The position numbers were made by a program, and so were the translations under genes. The notes beneath the pieces are model-generated. The model saw only the letters and a list, made by a program, of their open reading frames with translations, searched no databases and was not told where the DNA came from. From Eubacteriales bacterium (GTDB taxonomy: Bacteria; Bacillota; Clostridia; Lachnospirales; Lachnospiraceae), in the NCBI GenBank assembly GCA_030524175.1, contig JAUNHC010000001.1, positions 301,577 to 365,576 of the forward strand: a stretch of DNA of 64,000 nucleotides, written 5' to 3'. Positions 28,918 to 36,795 of the stretch are shown one piece after another. The first letter of the stretch is position 1, and each line of letters opens with the position of its first letter.

Positions 28918-29642
28918 TCCCCCTTTATTATGACCTTCATATCCATTCCTGCCTTTCCCCATGCGGGGATGATGATATGACCCCTGGAAATATTGTAGGA
29001 ATGGCTGCTGTCAAGGGGCTGGATGTCATTGCCCTCACCGACCATAATTCCTGCAGGAACTGCCCTGCAGCACTTGAACACGGCAAGAATTTCGGTGTAA
29101 CCGTCATACCCGGTATGGAATTGTGCACCTCTGAGGAGGTACATGTGATATGCCTGTTCCCAACGCTGTCCGATGCACTGGAATTTGATGCATATGTATA
29201 TGCCCATATGCTCCCCATCAAAAATAAAGAAGCTGTTTTCGGTAAACAGCAGATCATGGATGAACAGGACATGGAAACAGAAAGAGTGGAGAATCTGCTG
29301 ATCGCTGCCACTGATATTTCCTTCGACCAGGTGACAGAACTGACTGCCTCCTATCACGGCATCGCCTATCCTGCCCATCTGGACAAAACATCCACAAGCC
29401 TTCTGTCAAACCTGGGTTTCATACCCCCTGACAGCAAATTCACCTGTGCGGAGGTCCATGATTTAAAAAAACTGCATTCTCTCCAGAAAGCCAATCCATA
29501 CCTCAGCTCATGCAATATAGTAAGCTGCTCGGATGCCCATTATCTTGGAGATATAAATGAGCCTGATTACCAGCTTTACTCTGAATCAAAATCCATTCCC
29601 CACATTCTGGCAGCTCTCACTAATCCCAGGAAAAGCCCATAA
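28914..29642 (+). CDS. PHP-domain phosphoesterase-like protein
   Basis: 242 residues, ATG 28914 inside ATGA overlap with the previous gene. PHP metal-binding motifs are all present: DLHIHSCLSPCGDDDM, ALTDHNSC, PGMELCTSEEVHV, YPAHLDK and SCSDAHYLGD. PHP proteins hydrolyse phosphoesters such as histidinol phosphate or nucleotides using a multinuclear metal site. In the hydrogenase loci of other clostridia a PHP gene commonly closes the sensory arm. Its substrate is unknown. A bidirectional terminator starts at its stop codon. Confidence 0.8.
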   Translation: MIPLYYDLHIHSCLSPCGDDDMTPGNIVGMAAVKGLDVIALTDHNSCRNCPAALEHGKNFGVTVIPGMELCTSEEVHVICLFPTLSDALEFDAYVYAHMLPIKNKEAVFGKQQIMDEQDMETERVENLLIAATDISFDQVTELTASYHGIAYPAHLDKTSTSLLSNLGFIPPDSKFTCAEVHDLKKLHSLQKANPYLSSCNIVSCSDAHYLGDINEPDYQLYSESKSIPHILAALTNPRKSP

Positions 29643-29710
29643 AAAGCCGGAACCGCCAGCGTGCTGAATATAATTTGGTCAGCACACTGGTATATTGGCC
29701 CCGGCTTTTT
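29641..29710. terminator. Bidirectional terminator between PHP gene and cobT-like gene
   Basis: Outer arms AAAAAGCCGG and CCGGCTTTTT (29641-29650, 29701-29710) give T runs on both strands. An inner hairpin (29656-29667 with 29679-29690, one mismatch) is nested inside. The two flanking genes converge here. Confidence 0.85.
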
Positions 29711-29711
29711 G

Positions 29712-30566
29712 TCAGTGACAGCCTGTCACTTTATAAGGTTTTATTCCCACATCATAAAAAGTATCTGCATTGTCATATACCTGTTTTGCCATCTGCAGAA
29801 GCCCAAGACACATGGAGGCACCTGCCCCCTGCCCTACCCCCATACTGCAGTCCAGAAACGGCTCCAGAGCCAGCCTTTCCATAAGCTTTCTCACAGGAGC
29901 TTCTTTTCCCGCCTGAGCAGGAATTACATAACTGGCAGTAAGCCCGCTGAATTTCTTTGCCGCCGCAACTCCAAGAAGGGCTGAGTATCCGTCGCAGACC
30001 ACAGGAATCCCCCATGCTGCGCCGCCGATATAAACACCTGCAAGAGCCAGAATGTCATATCTGCCGTCCCTCTCAAGTTCCTCCAGGATGGTTTCTTTGT
30101 CATATTCTTTTTCAGAACAAACAAGGGCCGTACCTATATCCCCCGCTGCCAGAATTTGGATCCCCTTATCTTTGCACTGTTCTGCAGTGTAAAGTCCAGC
30201 TTCCAGGGCTTCCGATACGCTTGACACACCGCTTATATCCAGGGAAATCAAGTCCGCTCCCACCGTATCTGCCAATATGGCTCCATAGGTGTTTCCTCTT
30301 TGAAATCCTTCTGCCATTTTTCTGTTTTCGCTTTTTTCCTGAGTTTGACAGGCTTCTGGCCCGCCGTCTCCAAAAGCGGCGATCACTGCTGATTTCTCAA
30401 TATGTATTTTTTCCGTTCTCTGGATACCGGCAATCTGCATAAATGCTTCCTCAAACTTGCCGAACCCGTGCACCGGCTTTGCAATATGGTTCCAGCGGTC
30501 TTTGCATTGTACCATTGCTGCGGCGTCAAGGGGGCGGATCGCCCTGATCGCTTCCTGTATATTCAT
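29712..30566 (-). CDS. Divergent CobT-family protein with altered catalytic residues
   Basis: 284 residues, ATG 30566 after AGGAGG. It aligns by eye with nicotinate-nucleotide:dimethylbenzimidazole phosphoribosyltransferase (CobT, about 350 residues) over ALAGVYIGGAAWGIPVVCDGYSA and LEPFLDCSMGVGQGAGAS. CobT attaches the lower ligand in cobamide synthesis. Compared with Salmonella CobT, Glu317 (GEGSGA) is Gln (GQGAGA), Glu174 (GELG) is Asp (GDIG), and the KPPGSLGRLE phosphate-binding segment reads KPVHGFGKFE. It is about 70 residues shorter. No other cobamide gene is nearby. It may use another base, or have another job; I would not call it a working CobT from sequence alone. Confidence 0.75.
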   Translation of the reverse strand: MNIQEAIRAIRPLDAAAMVQCKDRWNHIAKPVHGFGKFEEAFMQIAGIQRTEKIHIEKSAVIAAFGDGGPEACQTQEKSENRKMAEGFQRGNTYGAILADTVGADLISLDISGVSSVSEALEAGLYTAEQCKDKGIQILAAGDIGTALVCSEKEYDKETILEELERDGRYDILALAGVYIGGAAWGIPVVCDGYSALLGVAAAKKFSGLTASYVIPAQAGKEAPVRKLMERLALEPFLDCSMGVGQGAGASMCLGLLQMAKQVYDNADTFYDVGIKPYKVTGCH

Positions 30567-30622
30567 CTGATGTTCCTCCTGTCCGGCCTGATATCTCCGG
30601 TCTTGTACCCCAGTGTCTGAAA

Positions 30623-30658
30623 TCTCCGGTCCCGGACCAAAGAGTCCGGGACCGGAGA
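30623..30658. terminator. Hairpin after ndoA
   Basis: Perfect 14-bp arms 30623-30636 and 30645-30658 (TCTCCGGTCCCGGA and complement), 8-base loop, only a short T tail on the minus strand. Sits just past the ndoA stop. Confidence 0.6.
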
Positions 30659-30665
30659 CAGGCTT

Positions 30666-31013
30666 CTAGAAAGTCAGCTCCAGGCTGATTTCCAGTGCAT
30701 GGTTCACTTTATCCAGCATAACATTGTCAAGATGACACACTTTGTCCTTCAGCCTCCGCTTGTCAATTGTCCTTAGCTGTTCCAGCAAAATTACGGAATC
30801 TTTCTCAATTCCATAAGCAGTGGCATCTATTTCAATATGTGTCGGCAGCTTTGCCTTATTCATTTTTGATGTAATTGCAGCACAGATGACAGTAGGACTA
30901 TGCTTATTTCCCACATCATTCTGTATGATCAGCACAGGACGGATCCCTCCCTGTTCACTGCCTACTACAGGTCTTAAATCTGCATAAAAAATATCCCCTC
31001 TTTTAATTACCAC
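30666..31013 (-). CDS. ndoA: EndoA/MazF-type mRNA interferase toxin
   Basis: 115 residues starting at GTG 31013. The alignment [13 protein letters not shown] with the MazF/EndoA start, plus GGAG eight bases upstream, favours it over GTG 31022. Very close to the Firmicute EndoA family: [53 protein letters not shown]. EndoA cleaves single-stranded RNA at U^ACAU and is normally held by the EndoAI antitoxin encoded just upstream. Here alr is upstream and the 144-base gap has no antitoxin frame. Same alr-toxin neighbourhood as in Bacillus. Confidence 0.9.
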   Translation of the reverse strand: MVIKRGDIFYADLRPVVGSEQGGIRPVLIIQNDVGNKHSPTVICAAITSKMNKAKLPTHIEIDATAYGIEKDSVILLEQLRTIDKRRLKDKVCHLDNVMLDKVNHALEISLELTF

Positions 31014-31157
31014 ACAATTCACACTCCGATTCTGTTTCCGGCTTTCCGCCGTATTCTAGGATTAGTATTTCCACATTTTTCTTGTGTATACATGCGTGGT
31101 GTATTCAATATTCACTTGTTTCTCAGGAAAAGAGGGGACTGCCGGAGATTCCCGGCT

Positions 31158-32324
31158 TTAAGAAAAGAAATTTAATTCCCCGCACTCCTTCCCATCCTTT
31201 ATATATATTCTGGGAACACGCTTACTGATCTCACATACAAATTCATAAGAAAATCTTCCGCAAATGTCTCCCAGTTCCTCAACACTGATAACTTCCTCTC
31301 CGTCTCTGCCGATCAAAGTCACCTCATCACCGGCCTTTGTCTCAGGAATTTCTGTCACATCAACCATAAACTGATCCATGCACACGCGCCCAAGGATCGG
31401 TGCCTTTTTTCCGTGGATCAGCACCCAGCCCTTATTGGACAGCATACGCGGATACCCGTCAGCATAGCCCACCGGAACAGTTGCGATCCTTGTATATTTA
31501 TCTGTAATGTACGTTCCTCCATAGCTTACTTCCACATCGCGTCCCACATTTTTCACATATGAAACATGGCTCTTTAATTCCATAGCAGGCTGAAGCCTCA
31601 CGATATCCCGCTCAACCTCACCGGAAGGATAAATACCGTAAATGGTAATTCCGGCACGGACAACATTGAGATTTGCTTCGGGCACACGGATGATCCCCGC
31701 ACTGTTGGAACAATGCCTTACCGGAATGGATATTCCTGCCTGCTCCAGAAGGGCACAGAAGGTAAGATACCGGTCAAGCTGTCTCAAGGCCGGGCTTCTG
31801 TCGTACTCATCAGCTCTTGCAAAATGTGTGAACAACCCTTCAATTTCCAGATTAGGCAGATTGGAAATCATCCTGATCTCTTCCACATTATCAGGCACAT
31901 CTGCATAACCGATCCTCGTCATGCCTGTATCTACTGCAAGATGGATATGTATGGTTTTTCCCTGCCGCTGTGCCTCCAACGCCAGCTTCTTCGCTGTCTC
32001 CAGATCACACACAGAGGGACGGATATCATGTTCTACCATAACATCATAATATTCCTCAAAAACCAGACCAAGCACTAATATAGGCTTGGCAACGCCTGCA
32101 TTGCGAAGCTGCAATGCCTCCTCCACAGTAGCTGTGGCAAATCCCCAGATATAATCATACTCATGAATCAGCCTGGCAATGGCAGCTGCACCGTGGCCGT
32201 AGCCGTCTGCCTTTATTACAGCAATAATTTTAGTATCCCGGGAAATATTTTTTTTCATTTCTTCGAAATTATGGGCAATGGCATCTAAGGATACCAAAGC
32301 CTTTACCCTGCTATACTTTTTCAT
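31158..32324 (-). CDS. alr: Alanine racemase
   Basis: 388 residues from ATG 32324 (AGAGGA upstream; longer frames run into nnr). PLP-dependent racemase that makes D-alanine for peptidoglycan. The catalytic lysine is in VIKADGYGHG; the second catalytic base is the Tyr of YGIYPSGE-like context near the C-terminal barrel segment; VGYADGYPR and GRVCMDQFMVDVT are the family motifs. Starts with a four-base overlap with the stop of nnr. The order rex-nnr-alr-ndoA on one strand suggests one operon. A short GCCGG hairpin follows the stop. Confidence 0.95.
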   Translation of the reverse strand: MKKYSRVKALVSLDAIAHNFEEMKKNISRDTKIIAVIKADGYGHGAAAIARLIHEYDYIWGFATATVEEALQLRNAGVAKPILVLGLVFEEYYDVMVEHDIRPSVCDLETAKKLALEAQRQGKTIHIHLAVDTGMTRIGYADVPDNVEEIRMISNLPNLEIEGLFTHFARADEYDRSPALRQLDRYLTFCALLEQAGISIPVRHCSNSAGIIRVPEANLNVVRAGITIYGIYPSGEVERDIVRLQPAMELKSHVSYVKNVGRDVEVSYGGTYITDKYTRIATVPVGYADGYPRMLSNKGWVLIHGKKAPILGRVCMDQFMVDVTEIPETKAGDEVTLIGRDGEEVISVEELGDICGRFSYEFVCEISKRVPRIYIKDGKECGELNFFS

Positions 32325-33883
32325 ATATTTTCCTCTTTTCCATGTAAGATATCCGGAAGAAAATGGATGATATCCCTGGCAGTCATCCCCCGGAGCCCCT
32401 GCTTCTCCGCTGCAGCGTCGCCGCACAGACCATGGAGAAAGACCCCAAGGGCAGCTTTTTTCCCATTGTCCGGCGCAGTTTCCTTGTCAGCCAGAAACAT
32501 ACAGATCACAGATGCCAGTATGCCGGACAATACATCTCCGCTTCCTGCTGTTGCCATGCCTGCATTGCCGGAAAGATTCAGATAAATATTACCCTGGGGG
32601 TCTGCCACTACGGTACAGGCATCCTTCAGGACGCACACTGCCTTTGTCTCCGCTGCATATGCACATGCAGTCTCCACCATTGTATTCTGGATTTCCCCGA
32701 TACTTCTCTCACATATACGGCTCATTTCCCCGATATGAGGTGTAAGGATCACATGTTCTCCCAGATACTTCTTCCATTCCTCATGAAGCGCCAGCAGATT
32801 CAGCCCGTCTGCATCCAGGATCACCGGCTTGCCGCACATTCCTGCCCTGGACAGAAACCATTGAGCCCGCTCTCTGCTCTTACCGGAAACACCCAGACCA
32901 GGACCGATCACCAGTACATCACACCAGTTAAACATCTCCTCGTTTGCTGTCTCATCAAATGCGCAGGAAACCATGGCCTCGGGGATCAATGTCTGAAGGG
33001 GAATACGGTTTTCTTCCACTGTCTGGATTTTCACCATACCCGCCCCTGCTTTCAGACATGCCCTTGCACTTAAAAACGCAGCTCCGCACATCCCCTCTGA
33101 ACCGGCCACCAGCAGAACCTTACCGAAAGTGCCTTTATTCCCGTAGGGAACCCGGTCCGGCAGAAGTTTCAAATCCTCTGTCTCCAGATGCCATGTATCA
33201 GGATTCTGTATACCGGAAGAGTAAATGCCTATATCTGACACTACGACCTGCCCTGCATACATCCGTCCGGGATAAAAACATAACCCTCTTTTGCGGTAAG
33301 CAAAAGTAACAGTCAGGTCTGCCCGGAAGGCAATGCCCAGCTCCAGTCCGCTGTCCCCGTCAACACCGGAGGGAATGTCCACTGCCACTTTGAAAGCAGC
33401 CGCATCATTCATTTCACGGATCAACTGTTCATATGATCCCTGCACCGGTCTGGCAAGTCCAACGCCAAAAATGGCATCTACTATAGTAGTATATTCACTC
33501 CACACCGGGTTATTCACTCTGGGCACGTGATAATTAACTGCAATTTTCCACTGCCGGGCTGTTTCCCGGGTCATCTTCTCTTCTTTTCCTGCCAGAAAGA
33601 TTTCTGCCTTTATTCCTTTCAGATGAAGAAGCCTGGCAACAGCAGTTCCGTCACCTCCGTTGTTCCCGCTTCCGCACACTACAAGGATACGCTCTTTCTC
33701 TTTCAATAAAGGGATCATTTCCTCCACGACCTTAAGAGCCGCACGCTCCATAAGTACGCAGGACGGTATCCCCATTTTCTCCATTGTCGCAGCATCCAGC
33801 GTTTTCATCTGGCTGCAGGTCACGATTTCTTTCACATAATCACCTGATTTCCTCTCACCTGACAGATAAAGGGCTGTCACCAT
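32321..33883 (-). CDS. nnr: Bifunctional NAD(P)H-hydrate epimerase/dehydratase
   Basis: 520 residues. The N-terminal NnrE domain (YjeF_N, about 20-220) epimerises damaged NAD(P)HX: GSGNNGGDGTAVARLL and DAIFGVG. The C-terminal NnrD domain (about 240-515) is an ADP/ATP-dependent dehydratase with TPHIGEMSRI, a glycine-rich AGSGDVLSG and the catalytic AspHis region; it restores NAD(P)H. The start at ATG 33883 is weak; GTG near 33835 after AGGTG is an alternative that gives about 16 residues fewer. Placed after rex and before alr, which fits NADH homeostasis. Confidence 0.95.
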   Translation of the reverse strand: MVTALYLSGERKSGDYVKEIVTCSQMKTLDAATMEKMGIPSCVLMERAALKVVEEMIPLLKEKERILVVCGSGNNGGDGTAVARLLHLKGIKAEIFLAGKEEKMTRETARQWKIAVNYHVPRVNNPVWSEYTTIVDAIFGVGLARPVQGSYEQLIREMNDAAAFKVAVDIPSGVDGDSGLELGIAFRADLTVTFAYRKRGLCFYPGRMYAGQVVVSDIGIYSSGIQNPDTWHLETEDLKLLPDRVPYGNKGTFGKVLLVAGSEGMCGAAFLSARACLKAGAGMVKIQTVEENRIPLQTLIPEAMVSCAFDETANEEMFNWCDVLVIGPGLGVSGKSRERAQWFLSRAGMCGKPVILDADGLNLLALHEEWKKYLGEHVILTPHIGEMSRICERSIGEIQNTMVETACAYAAETKAVCVLKDACTVVADPQGNIYLNLSGNAGMATAGSGDVLSGILASVICMFLADKETAPDNGKKAALGVFLHGLCGDAAAEKQGLRGMTARDIIHFLPDILHGKEENI

Positions 33884-33931
33884 GTCCCGCCAAAGGATTG
33901 TCCGGGAGCCAGGTAACAGCCTGTTCTTAAG

Positions 33932-34579
33932 TTATTTGTCGGTATGCTCCTGCCTGTACTGGCTCAGATTGTAAGATAAAGTCATCAGACTCTCAGACAG
34001 ATGAACGTTCTCCACGATCACATCCTCCGGTGCATCCAGATCTATATGGGCAAAATTCCAGATTGCCTTAATTCCATTCTCGATCAAGATGTTGGCCATG
34101 TCTTTCGCCTTATTTTTCGGCAATGTCAGAATTGCTATTTCTACCGGATGTTCCTTTAGGAAAAATGGAAGCTCGCTCAACATCTGTATCTCGATGCCGC
34201 GGACAGCGATCCCCTCCAATATGGGATTTACATCAAAAATGCCCACCAGGCTAAAGCCCCGCTTTTCAAAATCTACATAATTGGCAAGTGCCTGTCCCAG
34301 ATTACCTGCACCGAGAATAATCATAGGATGCACAGTATCCAGCCCTAATATTTTCGCAATCTCTGTATACAAATATCTCACATTATAGCCATAACCCTGC
34401 TGTCCGAAACCGCCGAAATTATTCAAATCCTGACGAATCTGGGACGCAGTGACATGCATTTTCTTACTCAGATCATTGGAAGATATCCGTTCCACATTCT
34501 CTTCCATCAACTCCCCTAAATAACGGTAATAACGAGGAAGTCTCTTGATTACCGCTCTTGAGATCTCTTTAGCCTCCAC
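33932..34579 (-). CDS. rex: Redox-sensing transcriptional repressor Rex
   Basis: 215 residues, GTG 34579 after AGGAGGGG. N-terminal winged helix (ISRAVIKRLPRYYRYLGEL, ISSNDLSKKMHVTASQIRQDLNNFGGFGQQGYGYN) and a C-terminal Rossmann domain with GAGNLGQAL and FDVNP for NAD(H). Rex represses fermentation and hydrogenase genes until NADH rises. First gene of the rex-nnr-alr-ndoA operon, with a consensus promoter. A palindrome overlaps its own -35 box. Confidence 0.98.
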   Translation of the reverse strand: MEAKEISRAVIKRLPRYYRYLGELMEENVERISSNDLSKKMHVTASQIRQDLNNFGGFGQQGYGYNVRYLYTEIAKILGLDTVHPMIILGAGNLGQALANYVDFEKRGFSLVGIFDVNPILEGIAVRGIEIQMLSELPFFLKEHPVEIAILTLPKNKAKDMANILIENGIKAIWNFAHIDLDAPEDVIVENVHLSESLMTLSYNLSQYRQEHTDK

Positions 34580-34609
34580 AAACGTTCCCCTCCTTATAAT
34601 ACTATGTCA

Positions 34610-34638
34610 ATTATAACGAAATGACAATTTATTGTCAA
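34610..34638 (-). promoter_or_regulatory. Consensus sigma-A promoter of rex with overlapping palindrome
   Basis: Minus strand TTGACA (34633-34638), exactly 17 bases, TATAAT (34610-34615): a perfect consensus. The 16-base palindrome TGACAATTTATTGTCA (34622-34637) covers the -35 box and could be an operator, though its half-sites point outwards relative to the Rex consensus. Confidence 0.8.
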
Positions 34639-34698
34639 TTAAAGTTGTGCTGAATAAACAAATTTTTGCAAATTATTTTGTGATTTTGGAATTATCCT

Positions 34699-34726
34699 TT
34701 GAAAAATCCCAGATTTCCGGTATAAT
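34699..34726 (+). promoter_or_regulatory. Promoter of the ABC-F gene
   Basis: TTGAAA (34699-34704), 16-base spacer, TATAAT (34721-34726). Transcription would begin near 34733, leaving a 135-base leader. Confidence 0.65.
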
Positions 34727-34745
34727 CAAGTAGGATTGCCAGCTT

Positions 34746-34781
34746 ATGACCGGGGATCTGTACTCTGCTGACTACTCTTAG
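34746..34781 (+). CDS. Putative 11-codon leader peptide upstream of the ABC-F gene
   Basis: ATG 34746 to TAG 34781, sequence MTGDLYSADYS. TAGGA lies ten bases before it. It overlaps the left arm GGATCTGT (34754-34761) of a hairpin whose other arm is ACAGATCC (34817-34824), and its stop lies in a second small hairpin (34768-34772 with 34782-34786). ABC-F antibiotic-protection genes are often controlled by ribosome stalling on such leaders. Confidence 0.4.
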   Translation: MTGDLYSADYS

Positions 34782-34868
34782 GTCAGGCAGGCTCACTGTG
34801 CTATGATCAGGTTTACACAGATCCGATTCTTGTACAGTTTATTACTTAAGAAATTTGGAGGAATTTGT

Positions 34869-36776
34869 ATGATTTTATCATGTCAGAATATTTGCAAATC
34901 ATTTGGTGAAAAAGTCATCTTAAATGATGCTTCCTTCCATATAGAAGAACGTGAAAAAGCCGCCTTAATTGGAAATAACGGTGCAGGCAAAACCACCCTT
35001 CTGCGTATCATCATGCAGGAGGTTCCTGCTGATACAGGGAATGTAGTCCTTGCCAAGGATAAAAATATTGGATATCTCGCCCAGTACCAGGATATCCATG
35101 GATCCCACACCATTTATGAAGAGCTTCTCACCACGAAACAGTACATCCTCGATATGGAAAACCGCCTGCGCTCTCTTGAGCTGGAAATGAAACATGCTGA
35201 AGGGGACGCCCTTGACGGGCTTATGAACACTTACACACGCCTTAGCCATGAATTCGAGCTGGAAAACGGATACGCATATAAAAGCGAAGTCACAGGCGTG
35301 CTTAAAGGTCTCGGCTTTGGGGAAGAAGATTTTGAAAAACAGATAGAAACTCTTTCCGGAGGACAGAAAACCAGGGTTGCCCTGGGTAAACTCCTCCTTT
35401 CCAAGCCCGATATCCTTCTCCTGGATGAGCCTACTAACCACCTGGATATGGAAAGCATTTCCTGGCTGGAAACTTATCTTTTGAATTACCCGGGAGCTGT
35501 GTTTATCGTTTCCCATGACCGTTACTTTCTGGATAAAGTAGTGACAAAAGTGGTCGAGATCGAGGCCGGGATCATGCATATGTACAGCGGCAACTACTCA
35601 GCTTTTGCCCTGAAAAAGGCCCAGCTCCGCGATGCCCAGTATAAGGCTTATCTGAACCAGCAAAGAGAGATCAAACACCAGGAGGCTGTGATCGCCAAAC
35701 TGAAATCCTTTAACCGTGAGAAATCTATCCGAAGGGCTGAAAGCCGTGAGAAAATGCTGGAGAAAATCCAGCGGCTGGACAAACCGGCTGAGGTTCAGGA
35801 CCAGATGCGTATCTCATTGGAACCCCGCCACATAAGCGGAAACGATGTTTTAAGTGTTGAAAACCTTTCTAAATCCTTTCCCGGCCAAACCTTATTCACC
35901 CATATCTCCTATGAGATCAAGCGGGGGGAACGGGTTGCCCTCATCGGAAATAACGGCACAGGCAAGACAACTATGCTGAAAATATTAAACGGCCTTCTGG
36001 AAGCAGACGCCGGCAAATTCACACTAGGCTCAAAGGTTCAGATCGGATACTATGACCAGGAACATCATGTACTGCACATGGATAAGACTATTTTCCAGGA
36101 GATTTCGGATACTTATCCCACTCTTACAGACACGGAGATCCGCAACATGCTGGCAGCATTCTTATTCACCGGCGATGAGGTTTTCAAAGAAATTTCCGCT
36201 CTTTCCGGAGGAGAACGAGGACGTGTTTCACTGGCAAAGCTTATGCTCTCCGAAGCCAATTTCCTCATCCTGGATGAGCCTACCAACCATCTGGATATCG
36301 CCTCCAAAGAAATCCTGGAGGAGGCCCTTAACAGCTATACCGGGACTGTGCTTTATGTTTCCCATGACCGTTACTTTATTAACCAGACGGCCACAAGAAT
36401 CCTTGACCTGACAAATCAGGCTGTAGTCAACTATATCGGGGATTACGATTATTATCTTGAGAAAAAGGATGAGCTGACAGAAAAATATGCCCCTGCCCGG
36501 GAAGTGGCTGCCGAAGCTGTAAATGTATCTGAAAACAAGCTGTCCTGGCAGCAGCAGAAGGAAGAACAGGCCCGCCAGAGAAAACGGGAAAATGAATTGA
36601 AAAAAGTGGAAGCACGTATAGAAGAGCTTGAAGCACGCACTAAGGAAATAGACGAAACCCTTGTCCTTCCCGATGTATGTACCAATGTTGCCAAATGTAC
36701 AGAATTGAGCAGAGAACAGGCTGCCATATCTGAAGAACTGGAAACTCTGTATATAAAATGGGAGGAGCTTGCCTAA
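34869..36776 (+). CDS. ABC-F family ATPase
   Basis: 635 residues from ATG 34869 (GGAGG upstream). Two ATPase domains without membrane segments: Walker A GNNGAGKTT and GNNGTGKTT, signatures LSGGQKTRVALG and LSGGERGRVSLAK, Walker B LLLDEPTNHLD and LILDEPTNHLD, an arm/linker region of about 80 residues between them, and a C-terminal coiled coil (about 540-635). ABC-F proteins act on the ribosomal E site; some protect against antibiotics and others tune translation. The C-terminal coiled coil resembles Uup/YdiF. The leader upstream with a possible stalling peptide favours an antibiotic-responsive gene. Confidence 0.9.
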   Translation: MILSCQNICKSFGEKVILNDASFHIEEREKAALIGNNGAGKTTLLRIIMQEVPADTGNVVLAKDKNIGYLAQYQDIHGSHTIYEELLTTKQYILDMENRLRSLELEMKHAEGDALDGLMNTYTRLSHEFELENGYAYKSEVTGVLKGLGFGEEDFEKQIETLSGGQKTRVALGKLLLSKPDILLLDEPTNHLDMESISWLETYLLNYPGAVFIVSHDRYFLDKVVTKVVEIEAGIMHMYSGNYSAFALKKAQLRDAQYKAYLNQQREIKHQEAVIAKLKSFNREKSIRRAESREKMLEKIQRLDKPAEVQDQMRISLEPRHISGNDVLSVENLSKSFPGQTLFTHISYEIKRGERVALIGNNGTGKTTMLKILNGLLEADAGKFTLGSKVQIGYYDQEHHVLHMDKTIFQEISDTYPTLTDTEIRNMLAAFLFTGDEVFKEISALSGGERGRVSLAKLMLSEANFLILDEPTNHLDIASKEILEEALNSYTGTVLYVSHDRYFINQTATRILDLTNQAVVNYIGDYDYYLEKKDELTEKYAPAREVAAEAVNVSENKLSWQQQKEEQARQRKRENELKKVEARIEELEARTKEIDETLVLPDVCTNVAKCTELSREQAAISEELETLYIKWEELA

Positions 36777-36795
36777 AGGCAGCTCCTCCATAACA

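Noticed and set aside
28614-29378. 254-codon minus-strand frame
   Set aside because: Antisense to the second DRTGG and PHP genes, which have overlap coupling and metal motifs.
31023-31157. 24-codon frame upstream of ndoA as a possible antitoxin
   Set aside because: Too short for EndoAI, no ribosome site, composition not like a DNA-binding antitoxin.
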